DNA of 33,565 nt from Chara braunii (taxonomy: Eukaryota; Streptophyta; Charophyceae; Charales; Characeae): assembly GCA_003427395.1 (NCBI GenBank), contig BFEA01000194.1, forward strand, positions 128,913 to 162,477, in the 5' to 3' direction. Shown here piece by piece: positions 1-10,104 of the stretch. Below the pieces are notes generated by a model. The model was not told the DNA's origin, searched no databases, and saw only the letters and a list, made by a program, of their open reading frames with translations. How positions within the stretch are numbered: the stretch's first letter is position 1; every line of letters begins with the position of its first letter. The position numbers were made by a program, and so were the translations under genes.

Positions 1-60
<60 letters not shown>
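1..60. repeat. (CA)n microsatellite
   Basis: Uninterrupted CA dinucleotides run from the window edge to base 60, so the true length is unknown. A shorter interrupted CA tract lies at 137-163. The tract directly abuts the hammerhead-like core that follows. Confidence 0.97.
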
Positions 61-61
<1 letters not shown>

Positions 62-108
62 CCTCCTGATGAGTCTGTGAAAGTCCGACGAAACAGTCTG
101 GCACAGTC
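61..108 (+). ncRNA. hammerhead-ribozyme-like core, probably incomplete
   Basis: The two invariant hammerhead boxes are present in order: CTGATGA at 66-72 and GAAAC at 90-94. Between them is a stem-II-like hairpin: G73-C89, T74-A88, C75-G87, a T76/C86 mismatch and G77-C85, with a 7-nt loop. GTC cleavage-type triplets follow at 96-98 and 106-108, and a 2-bp stem III (93-94 with 106-107) is possible. Stem I is not visible: the expected upstream strand runs into the CA tract and does not pair downstream. Tiny stem III is known from hammerheads carried by Penelope-like retroelements, and GIY-YIG fragments of that type occur at 16.5-17.3 kb, but the link is inference. It could be an inactive remnant or a dimer-dependent ribozyme. 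Confidence 0.4.
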
Positions 109-656
109 ATGCTTTTTTTGAGTGTATAGCGAATATAACACACACACACACACACTCACACACGGAGTGAGTCCCAGCCCCCTAGGTAGGTAATATCAGA
201 AATTCAGAGATGTATTTTTGTCTGTGTTGCTTATGGAAAGTGGACGCTTCATCATCTTGAGAGGGGAAATCCCCATCTACTATCTTTTTTAGGCTGCTTA
301 GACATATACTTGTACAAGCAAAGGAGATGGGGAGCAGGCAGGATCTCGCCCGGCCGGATCAACAATTCTTTTTAAGGCTGCTTAGACACATACCATCGAA
401 TAATGTCATGCTTGCCCTGCGATTGGTTCCATTGACTATAGGAATGGATTCAATATTCAATAGACTTATTTAGTGTTCCCACTTTTGCTGAGGGAGTCTT
501 TGGAATCTTAACCTCTAAGGTTATTCAGCTACAGTGTGCATGAAAGGGGAGCTGGGAAAAAGTTGTGCGCCACCTGCTGAGCTACCCACCAGTGAAGAGC
601 TGCTCATGGAAGGTGGATTATCAGTTTCGCGACTTTTGTCAGTTTCGCCAGGAGAG
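109..656. other. non-coding stretch with a short duplication
   Basis: No gene recognised. A T-rich block followed by a shared motif (AGGCTGCTTAGACA) occurs twice, near 290-303 and 375-388, suggesting a small duplication. The rest is unassigned. Confidence 0.4.
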
Positions 657-705
657 GAGACAAGGACAAGGACAAGGACAAGGACAAGGACATGGACAAG
701 GAGGA
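657..705. repeat. GGACAA hexanucleotide minisatellite
   Basis: About six GGACAA units with one variant (GGACAT), flanked by GA-rich sequence. Reading frames across it give only low-complexity Arg/Thr or Gly/Gln runs and are not taken as genes. Confidence 0.9.
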
Positions 706-1418
706 GAAGGCATGTTGTTTGTTTGTTATACACACGTGAGAGCATACATTAATCAACCTTTCGGGTTTGCAGCAGAAGAAAAGGTAGACGGTGGCCGCCT
801 GACTTGACAATTTTCTTGTGTTACTGTTTTTCCTTTCGGCAATTCGTTCATGCCATGGTATATGACATGTTTATTATTATTACGTGATTTGCACAAGGCG
901 GGAATGGTGTGCGACAAGTTGATGCATGCCAGTTTGTTCATAGTATGGCTGCTATTATAGCATGTTATATTAACTTATTACACTATATATCGTCAAATAG
1001 AACTGCCCGGTAAACCGTAGGCAGAGAGGGAGAAGAGGACAACAAACGAGGGGCTGTGACAAACTGTTTCGTCGGAGTTTCACCGACTATAATGTTTAAG
1101 GTTGGGGTGATATCCCCACAACTTGGTGCATTGAAACTTGAAACCATATGGGGCCACGAGTTTGTGCACGTTCTCGTGGAGTTAGAGAGTTCACGACTGG
1201 CGTGTTGGATGTTTGATGTGAGCCTTGTGAGGTCACCTCCTCTACTGTGAATACACTTCTGATTTCAGATGCATTCCTTGAATCTTTTGTATTTAAAATT
1301 TTAAAATAATTTGAGATTCTAAATTTATAATTTTGTCATTCCAGATGTGAATGGACACTGTTTGTTACACCATTGCAGGTGTCATTGTGTCTGCCACAGT
1401 CACTAAAATCATAGTAAA
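706..1418. other. no recognisable feature
   Basis: Moderately AT-rich, short random-length frames only. I see no RNA gene, repeat structure or conserved protein motif here. Confidence 0.4.
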
Positions 1419-2000
1419 ATGCCAAGGCTTTTGCATTCGTGTGTGGAGGGGCGCCCCTCCTTTCCTGACTGCATGCACCCTCCGGATCAGGACATCAGGT
1501 GTCCACTTTGCAGCGAGGAACGTTATAATGAACACATGGTGTTCTGTGATGCCCATTCTTCCTTCCTGTTGGCCTCCAACCGAAGACATGCCATTTGTTC
1601 ACGAGTGTTTGGTGGGCATATGCTTAGTGCCAGGCTGACAGCGGTTGTGGCAACAAACTGTTGTGCTGAGAATTCCCAGCTAGGTCTTCCATGTCATCAC
1701 CCACCTCGCCCCTACCGCTCATGTCGTATCCGTCCTCGAGGACAAACTGACTCTTGCGTCTTCCCTTATCCTTCCCTGTGCGCTCATCTCCATTCCGCAC
1801 TCCTTACGTTCCCTTTCTCATCCTTCGCTTTTTATCATCCTTCGCTTTGTCTTCCTTTGATCCTTCTTCTCTCTGTTTATCCCCTCGCCCTTGCCTCTTT
1901 TTCACAGCGTGCACGTGGGCTGTCATGGCACTCAGGGATGCAGGCAGATCGCACTCGATTGCATCGACGTGGCAAGCCTTGTGCGTTAGAGGTGCAGTAA
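1419..2000 (+). pseudogene. possible zinc-finger (PHD-like) gene remnant
   Basis: A 193-codon frame opens with ATG at 1419. Residues 28-60 contain a Cys/His series: CPLC at 28-31, CDAH at 43-46 and HAIC at 57-60, preceded by the hydrophobic-acidic step MVFCD that is typical of PHD fingers. Spacing is imperfect: the PHD pattern has CxxC where this has CxxH, and usually 4-5 residues before HxxC where this has 10. The second half is Ser/Leu/Pro-rich and looks like translated pyrimidine-rich non-coding DNA. I infer either a decayed PHD-like finger or a chance frame. Nothing nearby supports a function. Confidence 0.2.
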
Positions 2001-2450
2001 GTGGGGAGGTAAAAGAAGAAATAAAAGGGAAACCATGAAAAAGCCAAAGTAGAGGTTCGATGCTAGGCTTTGGGAGGTGCCTGTCGTTGTATGATCTGTA
2101 GGGAAAGGAACTGCACAGGAAAAGGCAAAGAAACGGTTCCGACGTCCTACATGTTGTCGGCTATATTATTCGTTTGTGTCGCGAAGTGCACTCTTTTAGT
2201 TGATTTGATATGTGGCAATACAGTACTTATATTTGGAAAGGTCGAGAAGCTTTCAGTAGCGACCTCGCACACATGGATGCGTAGTACATGAGCTGTAACT
2301 GTTGATATAAATATAAATAGACAGGTCTGTTATGATCCTGGCTATTCCGAAGTGCAATGACGCAAGGAAAGACAATGCCGTTCAATTGCAAATGAAATGA
2401 AAGAACTTGGAAAGTGAAACACTAAAATAGACAAAGGAAGAAGAATTGTA
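2001..2450. other. no recognisable feature
   Basis: Only short frames and mixed composition. Nothing supported. Confidence 0.4.
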
Positions 2451-2482
<32 letters not shown>

Positions 2483-2506
2483 AGAAGAAGAAGAAGAAGA
2501 AGAAGT
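2451..2506. repeat. (GAAA)n-(GAA)n compound microsatellite
   Basis: About eight GAAA units pass directly into about seven GAA units. A compound purine tract. The Phe/Ser-rich frame on the other strand is an artefact of it. Confidence 0.95.
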
Positions 2507-2830
2507 ACACAACCAAAGACCAATGACAAATCCCCCTCCAACTCACCAACTTATCTCCCTCAATCTCTTCATCATACAACAAAGAATCATAATAATAACA
2601 ATGAAAGACTGAACCAGAACCAATATCCGAAACTCCTCCTTACTGTCAGCAGCACATGAGGTCCACCCCATAGCCATGACCGACACCTTCTTCTACCTCC
2701 TACTGGTAGATGGCTATGGCGGACAAGTGGGGCCTTGCCTCGATGTTCAAAGGAAAACCCCCTCTACTATGACCGCCATGCTTAACTCTGCCCTGAAGTC
2801 TACCTTCTAGCAGCTCATGATTACGCAGTT

Positions 2831-3010
2831 GCATGGCGAGGGCCACATAGGGCAAGAAGTAGGTTTTTGTCCCCAAGCCGTCATATTACGCACACACATG
2901 GGGAGGGCCAGATAGGGTAAGAATTGGCTTTCTAGTCCCCAAACACCAGGGGCATGCTTCGCACGCCCCCGCCACGATTATGCTTGTACGCAGGGAGGGC
3001 CAGATACTCT
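2831..3010. repeat. degenerate tandem repeat, three partial units
   Basis: The phrase GAGGGCCASATAGGG followed by an AAGAA-containing block and a TCCCC block occurs at about 2838-2876 and 2902-2943, and a truncated version at about 2995-3007. Unit spacing is about 65 then 93 bp. The long minus-strand frame spanning 2932-3726 crosses this and the next repeat and shows no recognisable domain, so I do not call it a gene. Confidence 0.6.
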
Positions 3011-3631
3011 CTCTCTCCCCCTCCAAGACAGAAAGGTGGCTCGCCGCATCGTACATAAGTGTACAATGTGGCACTCACCTGGATACAGCCTTTGCTCCCA
3101 GGTCTCCATGCAGCCAAAGGCGGCACACCATATGGGCCAACACTGGACAATGTGGTATGCACATACACACCCACCGGGTCACGGAGAGTGGCACGAAGAC
3201 ACATGGACGGACAATCGGGCCTTCCAGGTACAGCGCCAACCAAGAAGATGAAGATGTTGTCCACCATAACCAGGTAAGCACCCCCGCCACTCTCCTTCGT
3301 GCCCACCTTCTTCCTCCTCCCCCGCAGCCTTCCCCCTTGGCCCACTCCACCATAGCCAAGGTGGGCGGTCAAGTCCGTCTTCTTCCTCCCCAGCTCTTGT
3401 GCTCCCAGCACTCGCTCCAGCAGCGTGACGCCAAACTTGCACACCGCAAATGAGGGAGAGCAATGAGTGCTCCCCCGAAGATATACCGTCAGTTTGCCTT
3501 TTGGGCAGTGACTTTCCAGGCCGCTAAGCCTCCCGAGCATCCTTTCAGAGGGAAACATCATTGCAGGTCTGATGTCATCTGCTACAAGGCCTAGACTCAG
3601 ACTAGGTGTACGATTACCAAAATGTGCCTTT

Positions 3632-3715
3632 GTACTTAGTAATCTTTGAATTACCTTAAAATAATCTATCTTTGTACTTAGTAATCTTTGAATTACCTTA
3701 AAATAATCTATCTTT
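3632..3715. repeat. perfect 42-bp tandem duplication
   Basis: Two copies of a 42-bp unit, 3632-3673 and 3674-3715, identical by eye. The unit length is a multiple of three, so the minus-strand frame carries a 14-residue repeat (KIDYFKVIQRLLST). Identity implies a recent event. Confidence 0.9.
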
Positions 3716-4832
3716 TTTTTGTTCACTTTACTTGAATGGTACCCCTAGACCTAGGCCTACAGGACTTCTAAAGTTCACTCGGCCTCCAAAGTTACGAACA
3801 TTTTGTCTTCTTCTGCCTACCTACCCCACTACTTTCCTAGCTACGCAGGCCTAACCTACCTGCTACGCGAGTGTTTTTCAACTATGCGGGCCTAGCCTAC
3901 CCCTACACCCCGCTGCAACCCACAAGGCACGGCCACGGGTAAGTACCAGGCCCATACAAGTACCCTGGCGGGTCACACACACCCCGAAGCAATCATGCAC
4001 TGAGACAAGCAGACGGGAAATCAGCAAGCACGCACACACACACTTGGAAATCTCAGCAGAAAGCAGGAATCTCAGCAAGCCACACATTCCAGCGGCAAAA
4101 CTCAGAAAAACAGCAGAGTTCTCAGTCTGTGATTTTGCAGGTCATTACAGATCGATCTTTATGGAATGGGATGGAATTCATTAGGAGCTACTCTCTGCAT
4201 GTGAGGAACCATGCAATGAGAACACCAATTTTCCAGACTGCAAAAATTCCCATAGTAGAAAACCGAGCATGATTGCGCCAAGTTGAAAGCAGAATACCAA
4301 ACCTCAATGCGCACCAATTAGAAGCAAACAAAACACCGAAGTTGCTTGACAAGGAAAGCCCGACTTCTCGCTTCTATCATCAATGCAACAGCAACGTAGT
4401 AGCCCTACTGTGCTGTGACCACCGACAGTCCGCCGTACTGTACTTCCTACTACCTCTACACACGCTAACCTATTCCATCTCACTCTCTGTCCACATGTGA
4501 CTCGCCCAATGCTGCTTGAAGACTGCTCACACAGGCTTCCTCTGCCAACACCTGGTCGGAACTGCCGGCCGGTCCTTCGACTGCTTTCCTTCTTCCTGAC
4601 CTCTTAACGCTTCATCACTCTGCTTCCTGGGCCCAGCTATGGCTGGAGCTCACTTACAGCCACCGCGGCTGCTCTCCTCTTCTAGCTCTGCTCTCCTGGC
4701 TACACCTGTTGTCCAGCAGGCCGCCCCCAAATATGTTCCTCCAGGTGGCTTCCTTGCATCTGTCTTGTAGTGGAGGCCGCATCCCCCGGCTAGCAGGCAG
4801 TGCCTTCCACCTACTAGGGCTAAGTCCAAGTC
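3716..4832. other. no recognisable gene
   Basis: Mixed composition with many short frames on both strands and no conserved motif. Short CA-rich stretches occur near 4029-4044. Nothing further is supported. Confidence 0.4.
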
Positions 4833-4887
4833 CCAGCCTCTGTGACTAACTCGGAGGCCGGGCCTGCCAGTTAGTAACAGAGGCTGG
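4833..4887. repeat. 19-bp inverted repeat (hairpin)
   Basis: The left arm at 4833-4851 (CCAGCCTCTGTGACTAACT) and the right arm at 4869-4887 match in 18 of 19 positions as an inverted repeat, with a 17-base GC-rich loop. It could be a small foldback element or a transcribed hairpin. No flanking target duplication was found. Confidence 0.85.
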
Positions 4888-4987
4888 CGCCTGAGCCCAA
4901 GCCTTAAAGACCCCTGCCGGCCTTCACTTAGGGCTGGCAAGCCGGGTACGTGTACGGAGACACAGAGAGGGGATAGCAGGCACTGAG

Positions 4988-5197
4988 ATGATGATGTCGA
5001 AGGAGAGGAGGGGGGAGGAAGGACTATTGGGAGGGTGGATCGTTTGGAGGGGGAGCGTGTTGTCTGTAAGAGACAGAGGGACAGAAGAGGAAGGAGGAGA
5101 AGAAGAAGACACGAAAGCAAAGGCAAAAGAAGTAGCAGAGGAAGACACGAAAGCAAAGGCAAAAGAGGCACGCTATGTTATCAGGCATGCCTATTAG
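4988..5197 (+). pseudogene. Lys/Glu-rich coding-like fragment with internal repeat
   Basis: A 69-codon frame ends in a charged stretch in which a 36-bp unit (5105-5140) is repeated at 5141-5168, giving the residue repeat EEDTKAKAKE twice in frame. Such Lys/Glu/Ala helices are common in retroelement structural proteins and in the broken gene at 11.2-12.2 kb, but there is no diagnostic domain. It could equally be a purine-rich repeat that happens to be open. Confidence 0.2.
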
Positions 5198-5730
5198 GGA
5201 CGCTGTTCAATACCACGCCATCCACCTCCCTGCGCTCTCAAACAGTTGCTTGAGATCCACCGCAGACTCCATTTCCGCCGAAGTAAGCTTGAAACTGCCA
5301 AAAGCACTTGTGATAGGCATAAGAATCAGTCCTGCAATGCCAGGAGCAGAGAAGTGAGGATGGTAGTGTCTTCCCCTCTGTCCCTCATCCACTAATATAG
5401 TGCTGCCATTGCTATCTCTAGTATACTTGCTAGTGTGCCGTATTCATCCTTCGACATTTGAAATTTGTACCCGCCCTCGGCCTTTCCCCGGACATATCTG
5501 CTTCGTAAAATGCCGGGAGGGATATGTCAATTGTTGAGGAGGGGAGATTAGCTGCCATCTAGCGCACATTCCACATCAGTGTAGGAGAAACAAAACACAG
5601 AAGCCATGTGAAACACACAACGAAGAAAGCCAACAAGGCAGAAAAAGCACGATGGGGAAGGGACGCATTCATTCATATTTGAGTATATTTTGAGGGCAGT
5701 AATATTGTGCGAGAGGTCCCAGTTTCGAGG
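5198..5730. other. no recognisable gene
   Basis: No motif recognised. Ends in a poly(A) run at about 5734-5757. Confidence 0.4.
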
Positions 5731-5953
5731 CCAAAAAAAAAAAAAAAAAAAAAAAAACATATTTTTTTTCATTAATAGGTTGAAAATTGAGGCCGGGGAC
5801 CTCGCAATGCCATCACCATCTTATTTTCAGCTCGTGGGTTTGTGTCAGTTTAGCTTCGCGTACTTGGCGACCGCAGTGATCCGAGACATATGCAAGGCGC
5901 AGGCCCGCCAGTGGTGTCCGGATTCTGAAAAATGGTTCAAAAATCTGAAAATT

Positions 5954-6310
5954 CCTAGGCTACCAGAGTGGCCCGGGGTCACTTGCCCAGCCGGGCCAAA
6001 AAAAAAAATGAAGTAAAAAAAAAAAAAAAGTTTATTTTTTATTCTAAATTTGGTGAAGAATTTCGATGTGACTTTGAGGCAAAAGTTGTTCAGTTTATTT
6101 TTCCGCATAACATAGTTTTTTCGGATTTTTTGTTTTTGTTTTGATTTCTTTTCGCCGGGACCTTCCCTGGTCCTTGCACGGGCTGGCTACCCTGGACCCG
6201 GGCGGCCTAGCTGGCCCGCGTAGGAAAATTCAGAACTTATGGAAAAAACTCTAGGCTACCAGAGTGGCCTGGGGTAACTTGCCCGGCCTGGGGTGACTCT
6301 TTGAGGCAAT
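5954..6310. repeat. dispersed repeat family, two copies around poly(A) tracts
   Basis: The 20-mer CCTAGGCTACCAGAGTGGCC occurs at 5954-5973 and, minus its first base, at 6251-6269; each is followed by GGGGT(C/A)ACTTGCCC. Between the copies is a segment with a T-rich block near 6092-6122 and a GC-rich block rich in CCTGG/GGCC. The same T-rich and GC-rich blocks return at 7290-7445. The association with poly(A)/poly(T) runs suggests retroposed material, but I find no internal promoter or reverse-transcriptase sequence. Confidence 0.6.
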
Positions 6311-6344
6311 AGTTTTTTTTTTTTTGTTTTTTTTTTTTTTCCTG

Positions 6345-6443
<99 letters not shown>

Positions 6444-6481
6444 GTTTTGTTTTGTTTTGTTTTGTTTTGTTTTGTTTTGTT
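6311..6481. repeat. poly(T) tract followed by (TTTTG)n
   Basis: A nearly pure poly(T) tract of about 110 bases with few interruptions, then about twelve TTTTG/TTTG units. Read from the other strand this looks like an expanded poly(A) tail with a CAAAA satellite, so it may mark the 3' end of an old retroposon in minus orientation. Frames through it are ignored. Confidence 0.95.
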
Positions 6482-7289
6482 TACAACGAACAGTAGTTTT
6501 ATTAGGGCCCAGGGCCCAAGGCAACAAATACAACGTCAGAAAGTTGCAAACTCAGGGGTCACAGGGTCTCCAATCCCGCTTCGTCGGGTGGAGCCCCTCC
6601 CCTGTAGAAACCACCGTCCACAAATTCAAAATGGAATCTAAAATATCCCTTCCACTACAATAATGCCAAAATCCTCCTCGAAGAATTCCCCATTTAGAGT
6701 CGCCAGCAATCTTACTAGAAAAATAAATATCAGAAAACGAAAAAGGCCTCAACGAATTTCATAGGAAAAAAAATATAGGCAATCCTCACTCTAAAAACAC
6801 CAAAAATAACCACACCCATCCTGATTAGGGTTCCCAAATCGTAATGCCCCATAACATTCCTATTTAGGGTTACCAAGCTTACCACACAAAATTCCCAACC
6901 CCAACAAAGACACCGCTATGAAATTCCTAATTAGGGTTTCGATCCTGTATTCACCTAGAGCGGTCACAAAGATTGCGCTCACAATGAAACTTGTGACAAT
7001 GAAAGAAGCGCTCGTGTAGATGAAAACGGAAAAGACAACATTCAAGTCGTTTAAACTGATGACGCCTCAGAGAAGTGGTGAAATGTAACAATCAGATTCT
7101 CCTGCCTGTCAGCCGCCAAACGCCTGGCACGAATGCCCATCACAATCTGAGGAACGGGAAGCCAACTATGGGCAGAGCCTTCGTCATACTCCGACAAACT
7201 CTCTCCCCTGGCTAAATGATGAGAAGCTCTCGTACAGCGAAGTGGCAAACACAGGAGGTATAGATGCCGATCATAATGCTGCCGATCAC
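6482..7289. other. non-coding stretch with recurring TTAGGGTT-type motifs
   Basis: Variants of TTAGGGTT recur at about 6824, 6863 and 6933, and TTTAGAGT at about 6692, each in a short A/T and C-rich context. This may be a degenerate tandem repeat rather than telomeric sequence. No gene recognised. Confidence 0.35.
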
Positions 7290-7445
7290 TGGTTTAGTTT
7301 ATTTTTCTGCATCGCATAGTCTTTTTTCGTTTTTTTTCTTTTTTTTTCTTTGCTTTTTTTTTTTTTTTTGCTGGGCCCTTCCGTGGTCCTTGCATGGCCG
7401 GGCTGCCCGTTCAAACAAGGTGACCTGGACGGCCTGGCTGGTAGC
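7290..7445. repeat. further copy of the 6-kb dispersed repeat
   Basis: Contains the T-rich block beginning GTTTATTTTTCTGCAT and then the GC-rich block with GGTCCTTGCA, in the same order as at 6092-6230. The two loci are about 1.2 kb apart and moderately diverged. Confidence 0.6.
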
Positions 7446-7449
7446 CCTT

Positions 7450-7597
7450 TAAAAACTGTTTTTTTTTTTTTTTTTCAAGTCCTAAAAAATGCCAATAGGT
7501 TGAACACAATCACATAACTAAAAAACTGTTTTTTTTTTGTTTTTTTGTTTTTTTGAAGTCCTAAAAAATGCCAATAGGTTGAACACAATCACATAGA
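7450..7597. repeat. tandem duplication of about 70 bp
   Basis: The unit consists of AAAAACTG, a T run, then AAGTCCTAAAAAATGCCAAT and a further 25 bases, and occurs twice. Copies differ mainly in the length and interruptions of the T run, so the duplication is recent. Confidence 0.9.
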
Positions 7598-8438
7598 AGA
7601 CCAGGCCAATATGCAGTGAAACAAAACTGAGGAGCATCTGCCTTGCCAGGTAACCTGTGCTCTAACGGGTCTGCAGAAGTGTATATACTATATACATGTT
7701 AAGATCCATCCAGAGATGGGCACTTACCTTCCTTATTTTTTCTGCAAACCCTGTGCAGTCCTTTTCTTGTTTTTGTAGATGTGTGCATCTGTGTGTTTGT
7801 ATGTGTGAAAGGGTGTGTGCATATACACACGCCATGGCACAGACTCTATGCCAGAAAAGAACTTTCTGCATGAACTCCATGCCATGGCACAAACTCTGTG
7901 CCATAAAAGTAGGTGTGACTAATGAGTGGGTATAGTCTTCCGTACAGAGCCTTCGGAGAAGGGTTGCCAAAAAACGCTTGGCTCCAAGGTTGAGTTCCCC
8001 CACAGAAAAGAAATGGGGCTGAGCTGCGCATGTAAGGAGGCTCGAGGAGGGATTAGGTTGAGGCAGTAGTGGCCTGACACATGGAGAAAAGGCTGATGGG
8101 TGTGTCGACGGGGGGGAGGGGGGAGATGAAAAGGGAGGCTCAGTTACTGGCAAATGCTCGGTCCTTCTGTTGGCCGGGCCCCCACCGGGGGCCCCAACCC
8201 TGTACCCTAAACGATAGGGGCAAAGGGGCAAACATGCCATCACCTCTCACCACGAGAGAGGTAACCTCCCTTCACTGAAGAGAGGTAAAAAGCTATCCTT
8301 GCAGGAGTCGCCTGTATACCCTTACGATCAATGTGAAAAAAAGGCATTTTCAACTTTTATTTGGCTTTTAATAGTTTTTGGCTTCAAGTTTTTTTAGGCT
8401 GTTCTTTCTGCCCTTTGGCCGCTGTGGATAACTTTTTG
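7598..8438. other. no recognisable gene; short hairpin duplication
   Basis: At about 7832-7904 the block GCCATGGCACA(G/A)ACTCT occurs twice and is followed each time by TGCC, giving small GGCACA/TGTGCC-type hairpins. The 193-codon minus frame at 7662-8243 shows Pro/Ser-rich and hydrophobic stretches but no domain I recognise. Confidence 0.3.
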
Positions 8439-8595
8439 TTGGCGGCGGCGCAGTGAGGTCTGGTGCCAACGGTGACCGCTTGGGATGAAAAGCTGGTCCT
8501 CTTGCCGTTTGGCTTCATTGTGCAGCTGTGCAATTTTACCGCAGGTTGGCGGCCCAGCAAGGCCTGGTATCATTGATCACCAGCAAGGGCAGAAA
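8439..8595. repeat. degenerate two-unit duplication
   Basis: TTGGCGGC followed by a CAG-containing block, a GGTCTGGT/GGCCTGGT block and a (T/G)GACC or ATCACC block occurs at 8439 and again at 8546, spacing about 107 bp. Only the order of blocks is conserved. Confidence 0.45.
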
Positions 8596-9130
8596 GGAAA
8601 TTGGCCCTGAATGCTTTTTAGTATTTACTAAGCTTTAGTAGGTTTTTACTCTTGAGTTAGATTTGATGCTGTGTTTTAGTTGCATTACTGGCCAAGCTAG
8701 ATAAAAAAGTGTTACTGGGAGCATGATTTCCTCTTGGCCTGAGCAGAGGACAGAAGGATCGAGCGCCAGTGAAGGTGTCATTGACGAAGTCTGGTATTTT
8801 TTGTGTTGCGAGATGGAAACTCCGTCAACACCTGATTTGTATTGTATCCACGCAATAGAGCTGCACAATCAACCTTGCAAGAAGCTCGGGATTTGATCTT
8901 GCAGCGCCGTTGGTAATATACTGACGTGCGTCTTTTTTGATTCATTACTATCTCATGCATATTTGCTTTTCCTGCATTGGTCGAGCAGTTGAGCAGACAT
9001 CATCGCAGAGATCAGTAGATTATCTAGCATGCTGGTGGGAGGGTATACTATAGTTTGCGACTGTGGCAGTATACAAGGGAAACCTTCACACACCATGCTG
9101 CTATTGTTGAAAGAGTGGAATGGTGAGCGG
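8596..9130. other. no recognisable feature
   Basis: No motif or repeat recognised. Confidence 0.4.
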
Positions 9131-9972
9131 CCTCACCTATGATTTTGCCCAAAAGGAGGTAAGGGGGGTTGTGGCAGATCTCGTAGAGGTGAAAAGTACT
9201 ATAGCAGGATAGCTTATTTCATAAATAACATAGCGATTATTCTTCTGAAGAAAAAGGGCGTGGTAAAAATCGGTTGTTGAGCCAATTCTGAAAGGTAAAT
9301 TGGCTGAGTCCTGGGGACTTGAGATGTTGTAGTGTGCAGCTGTAGCCAAGCATATCAAAGTTGTAAGCGGGGTTCAATAGACACTGTGCGTACCGGATTG
9401 GGTAGCTCGAGGACGCTCACCTATGATTTTGCAAAAAAAAGGAGGTAAGGGCGGTTGCGCTGAGGCATAAAGTACTATAGCAGGAGAACTTAGCATAGTG
9501 ATTATTCTTCCGGGAAAAAAGGGCGTGGTAAAAAATCGGTTGTTGAGCCGATTCTGAAAGGTAGATTGGTTGAGTCCTGGGTGCTTGAGATGTTCTAGTG
9601 TGCAGCTATAGCCGAGCATATCAAAGCTGTCAGTGGGGTTCAGTAGACACTGCGCGTACTACCTGATCGAGTAGGTCGAGGCCGCTCACCTATGATTTTG
9701 CCAAAAGGAGGTAAGACCGTAAGGGGGGTTTTCGCAGATCTCGATGAGACGAAAAGTACTATCGCAGGAGAACTTGTTTCGTAAATAGCAGAGCGATTAT
9801 CCTTCCGAAAAAAAAAAAGGGTGTGGTAAGAAATTGGTTGTTGAGACGATTCTGAAAGGTAGATTGGCGGAGTCCTGGGGGCTTGAGATGTTCTAGTGTG
9901 GAGCTATAGCCGAGCATATGAAAGGCGTAAGCGGGGTTCAGTAGACACTGCGCGTACCCGATCGGGTAGCTC
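9131..9972. repeat. three-unit tandem repeat of about 270-285 bp
   Basis: The phrase CTATGATTTTGC starts at 9137, 9421 and 9690, and the sequence after it is alignable by eye through each unit: an AAAAGGAGGTAAG block, an AAAGTACTAT block, a GGTTGTTGAG block, a CTTGAGATGTT block and a CAGTAGACACTG-type block. Units differ by small indels and substitutions. On the minus strand units 2 and 3 both carry a frame with MLGYS(C/S)TLEHLK and STFQNRLNN, but unit 1 is frame-shifted there, so coding is unproven. No known satellite or gene family recognised. Confidence 0.9.
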
Positions 9973-10104
9973 GGGTTGAATCTGGGGGAAGCCTTGAGAT
10001 CTCGGAAATGCACGAAGGAAGTTGATGCCACTGATCAGCGTAATTGATTTACTTTGTTGTTAGCTGATTCAAAGGTAAGGGTTTGAACTTTGAAGTTTAA
10101 ATTA

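Noticed and set aside
521-810. Overlapping frames with Arg-Thr, Gly-Gln or Leu-Val repeats
   Set aside because: Produced by the GGACAA minisatellite; four frames are open for the same trivial reason.
2932-3726. 264-codon minus-strand frame
   Set aside because: Crosses two tandem repeats, opposite frames are also open, no domain or codon signal recognised. It may deserve a search but cannot be supported here.
4650-5171. Leu/Ser-rich 173-codon minus-strand frame (repeated LLPLLS)
   Set aside because: It is the antisense of a purine-rich repeat; looks like a signal peptide or membrane helix only because of composition.
5709-5735. B-box-like AGTTTCGAGGCC before a poly(A) run, as if a second SINE
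   Set aside because: Only a partial B-box match, no A box upstream at a fitting distance, no target duplication.
6237-6641. Long frames giving poly-Lys, poly-Phe and FVLFC repeats
   Set aside because: They are translations of the poly(T) and (TTTTG)n tract, not genes.
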